From positions 62,001-126,000 of the forward strand of contig CALLHY010000057.1 in assembly GCA_938009275.1 (NCBI GenBank): a stretch of DNA of 64,000 nucleotides, written 5' to 3'. Positions 28,157-37,221 of this stretch are shown here, piece by piece (within the stretch, counting starts at the first letter, position 1; every line of letters begins with the position of its first letter). Origin of the DNA: an uncultured bacterium. GTDB taxonomy: Bacteria; Cloacimonadota; Cloacimonadia; Cloacimonadales; Cloacimonadaceae. The notes under the pieces were generated by a model, which saw only the letters and a program-made list of their open reading frames with translations, ran no database searches and was not told where the DNA came from. The translations under genes were made by a program, and so were the position numbers.

Positions 28157-28224
28157 TGGCGATCCCCGGGTGAATCCCGGGTCCCACCCGGGATTCACGA
28201 GGGATTTACGAGGGATTCGCCCGC
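28157..28224 (+). repeat. GC-rich counterpart of the 11-bp-module palindrome (copy 5)
   Basis: Modules GATCCCCGGGT and GAATCCCGGGT, centre CCC, then ACCCGGGATTC, ACGAGGGATTT and ACGAGGGATTC, edges GGCGA and TCGCC. It aligns without gaps to copy 2 (about two thirds identical over 54 bp) with the same 11-bp pitch and the same 3-bp centre. Confidence 0.65.
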
Positions 28225-28258
28225 CAATTGTTCTGTGAATCATAAGTTTAGATTGCAT

Positions 28259-28290
28259 GGACTAGCGTGGACTAAACGTGGACTAAACGT
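28259..28290 (+). repeat. 11-bp tandem repeat (GGACTAAACGT)
   Basis: GGACTAGCGT (10 bp) followed by two exact copies of GGACTAAACGT. A partial inverted match (AGTTTAG, 28245-28251) lies upstream, so it may be a decayed palindrome of the same design. Confidence 0.55.
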
Positions 28291-28562
28291 ATTTTGGTAA
28301 TTGTTTAATCCAGAACGCGAATACTTACAATGATAATGGCATCCTGAAGATGGGTCAGATTTATAAAAGCCTACGTTAAACTGCGAAACAATAAAAATAA
28401 CCATATATATCTTGACTCTGATATGATTATAAAAAATATTGGTTACAGTGTTTGTCAGCGGATTGCATAGCGCTTGGGTAAAGATTGGCAATCCCATTAG
28501 GGTAAGCGTAAGAAAGGTGCTCCACACGCAAATATGTGGTAGTTAGCAGCAGGGAGAGAGCT

Positions 28563-29573
28563 ATGAACATTAGATTAATTTGCATAATCGCAATACTCCT
28601 ATTATGTAGTCTGCTATTAGCAGTAAATGGTCCCATGTCTTATACATTCGGTGATGCCAAACATGAGTTACGGGATTCACTATTGGCAGTAGATAACTTA
28701 AGCGGTTCAATTTACTATCAACAGAACTACATCACAGTAGATGCAAATTGGCAGGAGGGTGAAACATGGATTGGAGATTATTATAACATGGGTTGGATGG
28801 TGCATTTTGCCAGCATCGGCTATCTTTCTTTTGAGATACCCGATATACCGGAAGGCTATAAGTTACAAACTGCACAGCTAATGATGTATACAGGTGCGAT
28901 GAGGGGTAATTCTGAATCTGGAGTTTATCCTATGTTCAATATTGGTTCGATAATACGCCCCGAGGGAGTATTGGAGCATATAGATTACGGCAATACATTC
29001 AGCTCAAATGACGTTATACCATCCACTGTATATGGCACCTATACTTTCTTTACTTATGAAACTCTGCAGCCATCATGTTGGGTGAGTTATGATGTTAGCG
29101 AATGCCTATTGATGGATATCGCATCAAACCGCAACCTTAGCCAGTATCGCGTCTATTTGCAAGGTTTTTCTGATTGGGATAGTTGGGATGATTATATTGC
29201 GACATCAACAGCCAGTGGCACAGTTTATCCATACTCAGCCAAAATCGTCTATACTATTGGGGACGGAGTGTCCAACATTGATCCTTCAATACCACAACCC
29301 CAATTGGCTGTCGCCAGCTATCCCAATCCATTCTCAGACATCAGTTCAATAACAGTTAAGGCACCTGAGCCGGGGTTATTTAAGCTAAATATATACAACC
29401 TTAAAGGCCAATTGATTCGAAGCTACACTAATAGTTCAAAATCATCCGGCGATCAAACCATCCAATGGGATGCCAGAGACGATAGCGGTAGAAAGGTTAG
29501 CGGGGGGGGATATCTGGCAGTGGCGCAGTCTGGGCAAAGAACTGCAAGCAGTAAGATATTGTATATTAAATAA
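28563..29573 (+). CDS. Secreted protein with C-terminal T9SS-type / FlgD-like sorting domain
   Basis: 336 aa: a signal peptide (about residues 1-22, hydrophobic core ICIIAILLLCSLLLA), a large beta-rich extracellular region (about 25-240) of unknown family, and a C-terminal domain (about 250-336). The C-terminal domain contains SYPNPFSDISSITV, LNIYNLKGQLIRSY, IQWDARDDSGRKVSGG and a basic hydrophobic tail SSKILYIK, the pattern of type IX secretion sorting domains. It is probably exported across the outer membrane and surface-anchored or released. The start at 28563 is supported by GGGAGAG. An 8-G run (29502-29509) lies inside the sorting domain. Confidence 0.8.
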   Translation: MNIRLICIIAILLLCSLLLAVNGPMSYTFGDAKHELRDSLLAVDNLSGSIYYQQNYITVDANWQEGETWIGDYYNMGWMVHFASIGYLSFEIPDIPEGYKLQTAQLMMYTGAMRGNSESGVYPMFNIGSIIRPEGVLEHIDYGNTFSSNDVIPSTVYGTYTFFTYETLQPSCWVSYDVSECLLMDIASNRNLSQYRVYLQGFSDWDSWDDYIATSTASGTVYPYSAKIVYTIGDGVSNIDPSIPQPQLAVASYPNPFSDISSITVKAPEPGLFKLNIYNLKGQLIRSYTNSSKSSGDQTIQWDARDDSGRKVSGGGYLAVAQSGQRTASSKILYIK

Positions 29574-29724
29574 GCTGAAGCTATCTCAATTACATGAGGA
29601 AGATGTGATTATCGGCTTGCAGACTTAGGCGGGGGTTGCATAAGGAAGCATTTTGTGCTTGACAAATAAGTGCAGCAAATCAGCATGGTACAAATATTTA
29701 AAATAATCGTTAGAAGAGGATAAC

Positions 29725-29985
29725 ATGCCCCAACACAAAGCACCCATGAAGAGAATGAAGACAGACAAGAAACGTAATGCACGTAACAACTACGTAAAGC
29801 GTACAATTAAAACATTGGCCAAGCAATTAGGCACCGAAAACACTGTGGAAGCCAAAGAGCAAATGCTGTCCAAACTCTATTCTCAGCTTGATAAAGCCGC
29901 CAAAAAGGGAGTAATCCACAAGAGAACAGCTTCCAGACGTAAGGCCAGACTTGCTGAACTGGTGAACAAGAGCAAAGCCGAATAA
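29725..29985 (+). CDS. rpsT: 30S ribosomal protein S20
   Basis: An 86-aa, strongly basic helical protein (MPQHKAPMKRMKTDKKRNAR, then KKGVIHKRTASRRKARLAELVNK) with the S20 pattern; it binds 16S rRNA early in 30S assembly. An AGAGGATAAC ribosome site is present. A TTGACA at 29659-29664 is a likely -35 element, but no -10 stands at normal spacing. It is followed 6 bp later by a strong terminator. Confidence 0.95.
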   Translation: MPQHKAPMKRMKTDKKRNARNNYVKRTIKTLAKQLGTENTVEAKEQMLSKLYSQLDKAAKKGVIHKRTASRRKARLAELVNKSKAE

Positions 29986-29991
29986 ATAGTT

Positions 29992-30015
29992 AGCCCTTAC
30001 ACAGGGCTTTTTTTT
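29992..30015 (+). terminator. Rho-independent terminator after rpsT, abutting mtgA
   Basis: AGCCCT (29992-29997) and AGGGCT (30003-30008) with a 5-nt loop and an 8-T run. The next gene's ATG (30020) is only 5 nt beyond the T-run. Confidence 0.88.
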
Positions 30016-30019
30016 GTAT

Positions 30020-30691
30020 ATGAAGGCTAAACGGCCGATCTTAGTGCGGATTGCAAGATTCGTATTAGTAGTTCATTTGTGGTTTTGGGGGATAATTGCA
30101 GCGCTGTCATTGCTGTATTCTGTTATAAATCCCCCTGTAACCCCATTGATGATCCAACGCTATTTAGTTCGCGGCTACCCCATTAGAAGCCGTGAATACA
30201 TTCCCCTAAAAGACATCCCCAAGCGTACTCAAAACATGCTTATCGCTATTGAAGACGGTAATTTTTACAAGCATTTCGGCTTCGAATGGAGGATGGTGAA
30301 GGAAGCCTATGAGCGAAACAAGAAAGCCGGGCGCATCCGCTTTGGAGCCAGCACACTCAGTAATCAACTGGCACGAACACTGTTCTTAACCACAGATAGA
30401 AACTATTTGCGTAAATATCTGGAAGTGCAGGTGACACTTATCATGGAAATCTGCATGACCAAGAAGAGGATGCTAGAGCTGTATTTGAACTATGTGGAAT
30501 GGGGTAAGGGAGTGTATGGGATAGAAACTGCGTCGAGGTATTATTACGGAACAAGCTGTAAGAGGCTATCGCGGGATCAATCCATGCGTATGATAAGCAT
30601 ACTTACCAATCCCATTAAGTATAGTCCCCAAACATTCAGCAAGTCTGCTTCTGCCCGCCAGCGTTACCAACTTATGCAAAGGTATTTCTGA
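30020..30691 (+). CDS. mtgA: Monofunctional peptidoglycan transglycosylase
   Basis: A 223-aa GT51 enzyme with one N-terminal membrane anchor (about residues 14-37) and the transglycosylase motifs. These are AIEDGNFYKHFGFEW with catalytic Glu78, GASTLSNQLARTLF (about 105-118), the RKYLEVQVTLIMEICMTKKR region with the second Glu, and ELYLNYVEWGKGVYGI. It polymerises lipid II into glycan strands. I choose the ATG at 30020; a TTG at 30014 lies inside the terminator T-run. No Shine-Dalgarno is visible apart from CAGGG of the terminator stem. Its stop overlaps the next ATG (TGATG). Confidence 0.9.
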   Translation: MKAKRPILVRIARFVLVVHLWFWGIIAALSLLYSVINPPVTPLMIQRYLVRGYPIRSREYIPLKDIPKRTQNMLIAIEDGNFYKHFGFEWRMVKEAYERNKKAGRIRFGASTLSNQLARTLFLTTDRNYLRKYLEVQVTLIMEICMTKKRMLELYLNYVEWGKGVYGIETASRYYYGTSCKRLSRDQSMRMISILTNPIKYSPQTFSKSASARQRYQLMQRYF

Positions 30692-31995
30692 TGGATGAGA
30701 AGTTCCTATACCATATCTGGGATGCAGGGCACATAAACAATAGCCTGAAAACAATAAGTGGAAAACGGTTAAACGTCACATATCAAGGCCAGTTCAACAC
30801 TCAACGTGGACCTGATTTTGTGAATGCAATATTGGAGATAGAGGGCGAAACCCTTAATGGAGCAGTTGAGATCCATGTAAATACCCAGGATTGGAAAAAG
30901 CATAACCATCAAGAGGATGAGTATTACAACTCCGTTATCCTACATGCCGTGCTGAATCATAACAGCACAGACATTCATACGATAAAAGAGAACGGAGACT
31001 TGGTGGAGATTGTGGAGCTGAAAGGGCAGCTATCGGACGATATCGTTAAGCTTATGGAAAATGCAACACCGGGTCTTCCCAAGAGCGGATATGACTATTG
31101 TGAGCTGCTTTCTGCCATCGATACCGATAGACTATTGGCAATTTTAAGTATTCACGGCAGACAGAGGTTCATGGGCAAGGTGAGAAGGTTCAATGCCTCA
31201 TTATCCATCAGTGACTTTGATCAGATTCTCTATGAAGGCATGATGGAGGCGATTGGTTATGATAAGAACAAGTTTAACATGTTTCAGCTCGCCCAGAGCA
31301 TAGCCATGGAGAACCTGAAACGTTGGAAGGCAGAAGGGATGGATGCTCTTAGCTTAACCAGCATTCTATGCTGTTCCAGTGGCTTACTGGTTAAAAGTAT
31401 TAATCGCCTTGATCCAGATAGTAAGACCAAGCTGCTCGCAGCTTATGAGCGGCAGCAGTTTTTTGGCAGGAAAATCAGCATCGATTGGCAGCTGTTTCGT
31501 ATCCGTCCAGTTAATCACCCTCTATTACGGTTGATTAAGCTATCGGCATTTGTGTTCCATGCTTTGCCCTATGGACTGCTAAACTACTTAATACAGAAGG
31601 TTGAACAGGAATCAACCAATCCAAAAGAGCGATACCTGCGGTTTACGGAACTACTTTCTGCCGGCAAGAGTGAACTACTTAGTTCGGACACGGGACTTGG
31701 GAAGACAGTGATCAACAACATCTATATTAACATTTACTTACCCATTATGTATCTGTATGCCCAAAAAGTATCGGACGGCGGTTTATCTGCCTCTGTTATG
31801 GAATCATGGAACAGCTTTGGTGCTCTACCAGAGAATTATATAACCCGGTTCATGGGAAGACACATAAACAAAGGTCAGATTGCTAAGGTAAACAAAAGTT
31901 CACTTTATCAACAGGGGCTGATGGACATCTTCTATCGCACTTGCCGCTATCACCTTTGTGAAGAATGTATGGGACAGAACAAACTATATGGCTAA
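30691..31995 (+). CDS. DUF2851 family protein
   Basis: A 434-aa cytoplasmic protein with the DUF2851 N-terminal pattern: EKFLYHIWDAG, YQGQFNTQRGPDFVNAILEI and GAVEIHVNTQDWKKHNH, then DEYYNSVILHAV. The GPDF, E-H and H-x-H residues suggest a nuclease-like or metal-binding core, but no activity is established that I know of. The C-terminus carries CRYHLCEEC, a possible metal site. The family is common in Bacteroidetes-Chlorobi relatives, which supports the taxonomic guess. It lies between mtgA (1-nt overlap) and the ABC protein (8-nt overlap) in one operon. Confidence 0.78.
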   Translation: MDEKFLYHIWDAGHINNSLKTISGKRLNVTYQGQFNTQRGPDFVNAILEIEGETLNGAVEIHVNTQDWKKHNHQEDEYYNSVILHAVLNHNSTDIHTIKENGDLVEIVELKGQLSDDIVKLMENATPGLPKSGYDYCELLSAIDTDRLLAILSIHGRQRFMGKVRRFNASLSISDFDQILYEGMMEAIGYDKNKFNMFQLAQSIAMENLKRWKAEGMDALSLTSILCCSSGLLVKSINRLDPDSKTKLLAAYERQQFFGRKISIDWQLFRIRPVNHPLLRLIKLSAFVFHALPYGLLNYLIQKVEQESTNPKERYLRFTELLSAGKSELLSSDTGLGKTVINNIYINIYLPIMYLYAQKVSDGGLSASVMESWNSFGALPENYITRFMGRHINKGQIAKVNKSSLYQQGLMDIFYRTCRYHLCEECMGQNKLYG

Positions 31996-34900
31996 TTCAA
32001 ACCCCAAAGCTGCTCAAGACAGGCAAAAAGCAACCATCGACATGGTTACCAAGCTTTATGTCTATACGCTCAAATCTGACAATGAGATCAGTTCTAAGGA
32101 AATTGGTATCTTGTATTCCATTCTAACCAATCTCTTCGCTCACGTTGATGTATCCTGGGAAGCCTATGTGAGTGAGATAATAAATACAGACTATCCCATA
32201 GAAGAAGTACTGGAATACCTGAACAAACATCTTTCACAGTTAGACAAGGTAAGATTGTTACAAAGTCTGGTGATTTTAGCCAAGACAGAAGGTGAACTAA
32301 GGATCTCAGAAATCACGGAGATTTTGGAGTTTTGCAAGAGTTTGGAACTTAATCCCGAAGGATTTGTAAATCTGATAGATTACTTCGAGTCAGATGGAAG
32401 CGGAGATATTAGCTTAACCTGTGATCACTCGGTTTCTCATGTTCGTTACTCTCTGTTTTCCGATTACGTGGTTTTTGGATCGTCGCTAAGCGCAGATATT
32501 CGATTTAGAAACGTAAATCTGGCACCTTATGAGATGTCATTGTATTCCATCGATAATCATCTGTTCGTAGCAGTTGGCTCTTCCACTACACTAAAGATTA
32601 ATGATAAGCCGGCAAAACCTAATAGCATCATCTTATTGCACCAGGAAAGTAAGATTAATGTTGGAAATACCGAATTTTGCCACAGTTGCCTGCAAAAAAT
32701 ATACAATCATCGTGATGCGAATGATGAGATTGTTTTCCATAAAAGCAGTTATGATTTTATCGTAACCAAAAGGGGGCTATGGTATTCTCTGGGAATCCGT
32801 AGCGGAAGCATCGCCCTGAACAAGAAGCAGATGTTGCATAACAAACGCTATGAGATTTATTACGACGACATTATTCAGATTCATAATTATGCTCCGTGGA
32901 ATCTAACCATACTTATCGAAAACAGAAGCAGCATCGGATTAGACGATTTGGTACCAAAGTCTTTATACATAAACCATGAGAGAGACTTTTTTGACCTTTC
33001 CAGGATAGATAACGAAAAGAGCCTGGCACATATAGAAAGTAGCGAAGGAGTATTCTATCTACATCCTCCTAAACCGGGGTGGACGATTTACCTTAATCAA
33101 AAGCTGGTTGAGAGCATAACCCCTTTGGCTTTGAACTCGGATATAATAACCATAAACAGCCGGAATTTCAGAATAAACAGCTTTTACGATCTGATAGAAA
33201 CTCCCTTTGAGCTGAAAGCACTGAGTATAGCAGATATAAAGCACTTCTTTGCTGATGGTCAGTTGGCACTTGATAGCATTTCATGCACCGCAGAAAAAGG
33301 AAACTTGATTGGCATTCTGGGGCAAAGCGGATGTGGTAAATCTACTTTAGTAAAGATACTCTCAGGCGAAACTAAACCAACCTACGGTCAGGTGCTGGTG
33401 GATGGTAAAGATTTTTACGCCAATGTATCCTATTACCTGGAGTTCTTTGGATACGTTCCCCAAGATGATTTGCTTTACCCGTATTTAACCGTTTATGAAA
33501 ACCTTTGGTATAGACTCCGACTGCGTATGCCAAATATATCTACAGCAAGCTTGGAACAGAAGATAAATAATATCCTTCATCAGGTTAATCTAACCCACCA
33601 AAGAGATACCAAGGTAGGCGAGTTCAAAAAGAAGAACTTGAGCGGTGGTGAACGTAAACGATTGAATATTGCTTTGGAGCTGTTGTTTGAACCCACGGTG
33701 ATTATCTGTGATGAACCGACCAGTGGTCTTTCGTTTACTGATGCTGAGCAGATCATAGATATCTTGAGCTCTCTTACCAAACAGGGCAAGATAGTGATAA
33801 TAACCATTCATCAGCCTAATAGCAGTATCTACAGAAAGTTTGACAAGGTAATGCTGATGGACATGGGCGGAAGGATGGCATACTTCGGTACTCCTACAGA
33901 TTGCTTTTCGTATTTTGATGACGAGATTGCTGCTATTACGGTTCGGGCAACCGAGATCGAGAAGAAGAAGCAACTGATGACTTCCGACTTCATGTACGAT
34001 GTTATTACCTATCCGGAGTATAACGAGTTTCACGAACCTGTGTATGAGCAGATAAACAAGTTCATTCAGCCCAAACGCAAGTTTTCACCAGAGTATTGGC
34101 GGGATAAGTACAAGCGCAAAATGTTGTATGAAATGATCCATCACGAGGTTAGTAAACCATTATCGACTGCCAGTACTAATGTAAAAAGAAAACGTCCAAA
34201 ACAGAGCTTTGGGTCCAGATTGGTGCAGATGATGGGCTACATTGGCCGTAGCCTTAGAATGAAGTTCCGTAATCGCACCAATAACTATATCACCTTTGTT
34301 CAGGCTCCGCTTCTGGGTCTGATAATTGGTTTTATTCTTAGATACACTCCCCAAGGTCCCCCTTATCAATATACTCAGAACATAAACATCGGTATCTACA
34401 TCTTTGTAAGTGTTATAGCATTCATCTTTTTGGGTATATCCAACAGCATAGAGGAGATATTGGATGAGCGAAAAATGATACTTCGGGAAACTCAGATGAA
34501 CCTGAAGATAAGCTTTTACCAAATCTCCAAGCTGATAACCCTAAGTATGTTTGTTATTATCCAAGCCCTTTTATATCATGTGATATCAGCTTGGGTGCTG
34601 GAGATAAGAGGACTGTTTTCCATAAGTATATTGTATCTATTCTTATCGGGATTCACAGGTGTGTCACTGGGGCTAATGTGCTCTGCCTTTATAAAGGAAA
34701 AGAAAGCTATAATAAACCTTTTGCCATTAGTGCTCATTCCACAGATAATCTTTGGAGGAGCTGTTATCGAGTTTGAGAAAATGAATAGGAATCTAACTAT
34801 CTATCACAAGCATCCAATACCAGAGATTGTGCAAACAATACCTTCACGATGGCTATTTGAAGGAATGGCGACGGCCTATGCTAAGAACACAGCTTTCCAC

Positions 34901-35254
34901 AGTTCCATGGCCAATCTTGAAAAAAAGAAATTGACACAATTACGTAGATTCAAAGATGCTGATATATCGGCTTCCGAGTATAACGCAATGAAAAGCTCGT
35001 GGTATTATGAGAAAGTAAAGATTGCCAGTAAATGGAATCCAGATAAGATTATGAACAGCTACCTCAACGCTTCGGTGAGTATTATGGATGGCATAGTTTT
35101 GTCTAAAGGGCAAAACGTGTTTGTGTCCAGCTACAAGTCGGTGGGTGGCCGTTTGCTTAGAACTTGGGACTATAATGTCGTGGTATTGTTCCTATATTTT
35201 GTGTTGTTTAACTGCGTTACTGCGGTTAAGCTGAAGTATTATTTCAAAGAATAA
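31988..35254 (+). CDS. TerB-like / FHA-like / ABCG-type ABC transporter fusion
   Basis: A 1088-aa multidomain protein. An N-terminal helical TerB-like domain (about residues 10-130) is followed by two or three beta-rich segments resembling degenerate FHA domains (about 148-230, 250-310, 345-400; TIYLNQKLVESITPL is the clearest). An ABC ATPase comes next (Walker A GQSGCGKST 445-453, signature LSGGERKR 551-558, Walker B VIICDEPTSGL about 571), then an ABC-2/ABCG-type membrane domain with about six helices (from about 765). One polypeptide thus carries ATPase and permease in ABCG order; it would dimerise. The start at ATG 31988 overlaps DUF2851. The substrate is unknown. Confidence 0.82.
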   Translation: MANSNPKAAQDRQKATIDMVTKLYVYTLKSDNEISSKEIGILYSILTNLFAHVDVSWEAYVSEIINTDYPIEEVLEYLNKHLSQLDKVRLLQSLVILAKTEGELRISEITEILEFCKSLELNPEGFVNLIDYFESDGSGDISLTCDHSVSHVRYSLFSDYVVFGSSLSADIRFRNVNLAPYEMSLYSIDNHLFVAVGSSTTLKINDKPAKPNSIILLHQESKINVGNTEFCHSCLQKIYNHRDANDEIVFHKSSYDFIVTKRGLWYSLGIRSGSIALNKKQMLHNKRYEIYYDDIIQIHNYAPWNLTILIENRSSIGLDDLVPKSLYINHERDFFDLSRIDNEKSLAHIESSEGVFYLHPPKPGWTIYLNQKLVESITPLALNSDIITINSRNFRINSFYDLIETPFELKALSIADIKHFFADGQLALDSISCTAEKGNLIGILGQSGCGKSTLVKILSGETKPTYGQVLVDGKDFYANVSYYLEFFGYVPQDDLLYPYLTVYENLWYRLRLRMPNISTASLEQKINNILHQVNLTHQRDTKVGEFKKKNLSGGERKRLNIALELLFEPTVIICDEPTSGLSFTDAEQIIDILSSLTKQGKIVIITIHQPNSSIYRKFDKVMLMDMGGRMAYFGTPTDCFSYFDDEIAAITVRATEIEKKKQLMTSDFMYDVITYPEYNEFHEPVYEQINKFIQPKRKFSPEYWRDKYKRKMLYEMIHHEVSKPLSTASTNVKRKRPKQSFGSRLVQMMGYIGRSLRMKFRNRTNNYITFVQAPLLGLIIGFILRYTPQGPPYQYTQNINIGIYIFVSVIAFIFLGISNSIEEILDERKMILRETQMNLKISFYQISKLITLSMFVIIQALLYHVISAWVLEIRGLFSISILYLFLSGFTGVSLGLMCSAFIKEKKAIINLLPLVLIPQIIFGGAVIEFEKMNRNLTIYHKHPIPEIVQTIPSRWLFEGMATAYAKNTAFHSSMANLEKKKLTQLRRFKDADISASEYNAMKSSWYYEKVKIASKWNPDKIMNSYLNASVSIMDGIVLSKGQNVFVSSYKSVGGRLLRTWDYNVVVLFLYFVLFNCVTAVKLKYYFKE

Positions 35255-35264
35255 GGAGATAAAA

Positions 35265-36062
35265 ATGAAAGCAAGAATCATCATCATTTTAGCAATGTTA
35301 GTGTTAATTGGGCTTGTTGGCTGCAAGAAAAAACCTGAAAGCCTTCCCGCGGAAGAAACCACTGCTGCCATAACCACCTATGCTCCACTTCCAACCTTCA
35401 AGGAAGTTTTTAGAGTTCTGGATCAGTTACAGGTGAAAGATATTTCGGCAGCGATACCTACCACTTTATACAAAGCCAAACAAGAAGAAGTGCGAAACGC
35501 ATTCTCATTGGGTCTGCTTACCGCAGATGCAACCCTTGCTGCCAAAGGGAGAAATAAAGCGCGCTTAAGCGACATTTCCTCTCAAATGATGAATCTTACT
35601 ACACTCATCGGATTGGAGAGCGAAGTAAATCAGATGGGCGCAGACCTCAAAGCACTAATTGAGAAAGAAAACTGGGTGGATTTGGAACAAGCACTGGATG
35701 TACATAAGAAACGGGTTGAAGACAAGCTTTGGGATAGTGAAAGCTATGATAATTACACGCTTATGCTTATGGGTGGCTGGGTTGAAGCCGCCAATAGAGT
35801 AGCATGGCTGTTGAAGCAGAACTATGCTGCTGACAAAACTACTGTCTTAGATCAAAAAGGCACCTTCAATAGCTTGGTGGGCAACCTAAAGCAAATCAAA
35901 GCCGAGCATATTGTTAATCAACCAGAATTTGTGGCTTCCCTAGCATTGGTCGAAAAAGTAAAAGACGTGATAAATGCCGATAAAGATAAAACATATACCC
36001 TTGCTCAACTGGATGAGATTATAAAACTAACGGATCAAGTGAAAGCAGAATTCCAAAAGTAA
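35265..36062 (+). CDS. Lipoprotein of unknown function
   Basis: 265 aa with a lipoprotein signal (IIIILAMLVLIGLVGC, lipobox LVGC with Cys20), a short flexible linker and a mostly helical mature part (about residues 40-265) without recognisable motifs. It starts 10 bp after the ABC protein with a good AAGGAG site and is followed by a strong terminator, so it is the last gene of the mtgA-ABC operon. A periplasmic partner or substrate-binding role for the ABC protein is plausible but is inferred only from position. Confidence 0.7.
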   Translation: MKARIIIILAMLVLIGLVGCKKKPESLPAEETTAAITTYAPLPTFKEVFRVLDQLQVKDISAAIPTTLYKAKQEEVRNAFSLGLLTADATLAAKGRNKARLSDISSQMMNLTTLIGLESEVNQMGADLKALIEKENWVDLEQALDVHKKRVEDKLWDSESYDNYTLMLMGGWVEAANRVAWLLKQNYAADKTTVLDQKGTFNSLVGNLKQIKAEHIVNQPEFVASLALVEKVKDVINADKDKTYTLAQLDEIIKLTDQVKAEFQK

Positions 36063-36074
36063 CCACTTTATAAC

Positions 36075-36106
36075 GGGGCGTTCACTTAGAACGCCCCTAA
36101 TCTTTT
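36075..36106 (+). terminator. Terminator hairpin after the lipoprotein gene
   Basis: A perfect 9-bp stem GGGGCGTTC / GAACGCCCC with a 5-nt loop, then TAATCTTTT. The stem is strong and the T-run interrupted. Confidence 0.75.
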
Positions 36107-36120
36107 GAATAAGGATTGAT

Positions 36121-37221
36121 ATGAAAGGTTTGCTCTTAACAACCCTGCTGTTTCTGATTGTTCTGGCTTGCTATGCAAGCCCAGGTACTATGAATGTGCA
36201 GGATGTTCCCTGGGACGAAGGAAAGGCTTTGAATATTACCTGGCAGACACCAGCTGACTCCATAATTCTCCAAAGAGCTGACTCGCTTGGTGTGTGGCAA
36301 ACCATATTCAGTGGTCCTGCCCTTCCTGCGGCATATTCCGACCGGGACCTGATCCCCAATAAAAGCTATTCTTACCAGCTAATTGCCATTGGGAGTGCTG
36401 ATACTGATACGCTAATCGTTAGAGCATCGGCTAAACCCAGGGAGCAGTGGTTTTACATGCATAAGCTATCATTTCTCATCATTCTTGTCATTGTAAGCCT
36501 AGCCATACTCATCTACATTCAGCGGGCTAGAATGGGTAAGGAATTTTACATTCGCCGTATTAGCGGATTAGACTCGATGGAGGAAGCTGTAGGCAGGGCA
36601 ACCGAAAAGGGCAAGCCCATTCTGTTTGTTCCAGGTATTGGTGATCTTGATGATATCCAAACTATTGCCAGCTTAACCATCCTTAGCCAGCTTGCTCAGC
36701 GTTCTGCAGAATATGATACCGAACTAATAGTCCCCTGTAGGTTTTCCATGGTTCTTTCAGCAGCCAGAGAAGTGGTGAAGGAAGCGTACCTTAAGGTAGG
36801 GAAACCTGATTCTTACAAAGAGGAAAGGATATTTTACTTAACTGATGACCAGTTTGGTTACGTGGCAGGTATCGATGGCATTATGGTACGGGAACAACCT
36901 GCTGCCAATTTCTTCCTGGGTAGTTTCTATGCGGAATCACTGATTTTAGCAGAAACAGGTTTTAGCACTGGGGCAATTCAAACTTCTGGTACAGCCCAAG
37001 CCAGTCAACTTCCCTTCTTTGTAGTTTCATGTGACTACACGTTGATAGGGGAGGAGCTCTTTGCCGCGTCAGCATATTTATCTCGCGATCCCCAACAGCT
37101 TGGTAGCCTGAAGGGTCACGATTTTGGCAAGCTATTAACTATTATTCTCATCCTGGCTGGAGTGATAACCGAAATAGTAGGTTGGCACTGGTTCAAGGCT
37201 TTCTTCGAAGGGGTACAGTAA
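36121..37221 (+). CDS. Membrane module protein A (Fn3-like periplasmic part plus alpha/beta cytoplasmic part), unknown
   Basis: 366 aa: a signal peptide (residues 1-19), an Fn3-like beta domain (about 25-105; ITWQTPADSIILQRAD, SYSYQLIAIGS), a membrane helix (116-134), a probable cytoplasmic alpha/beta domain (about 140-330; KPILFVPGIGDLDDIQTIAS, LILAETGFSTGAIQTSGT), and a C-terminal membrane helix (337-355). From memory, related proteins may be filed as DUF6754, which I cannot confirm. It is the first of four co-linear genes with overlapping ends and no homologue of known function that I recognise. Confidence 0.65.
   Translation: MKGLLLTTLLFLIVLACYASPGTMNVQDVPWDEGKALNITWQTPADSIILQRADSLGVWQTIFSGPALPAAYSDRDLIPNKSYSYQLIAIGSADTDTLIVRASAKPREQWFYMHKLSFLIILVIVSLAILIYIQRARMGKEFYIRRISGLDSMEEAVGRATEKGKPILFVPGIGDLDDIQTIASLTILSQLAQRSAEYDTELIVPCRFSMVLSAAREVVKEAYLKVGKPDSYKEERIFYLTDDQFGYVAGIDGIMVREQPAANFFLGSFYAESLILAETGFSTGAIQTSGTAQASQLPFFVVSCDYTLIGEELFAASAYLSRDPQQLGSLKGHDFGKLLTIILILAGVITEIVGWHWFKAFFEGVQ

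Larger units (their letters stand above)
28029..28562 (+). other. 534-bp gene-free region with palindromic and tandem 11-bp repeats
   Basis: No ORF with coding character. It holds a GC-rich palindrome (28157-28224) and a short 11-bp tandem array (28259-28290). It also has a possible promoter (TTGACT at 28412 with no good -10 at standard spacing) upstream of the secreted protein gene. AT-rich stretches dominate the rest. Confidence 0.7.
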
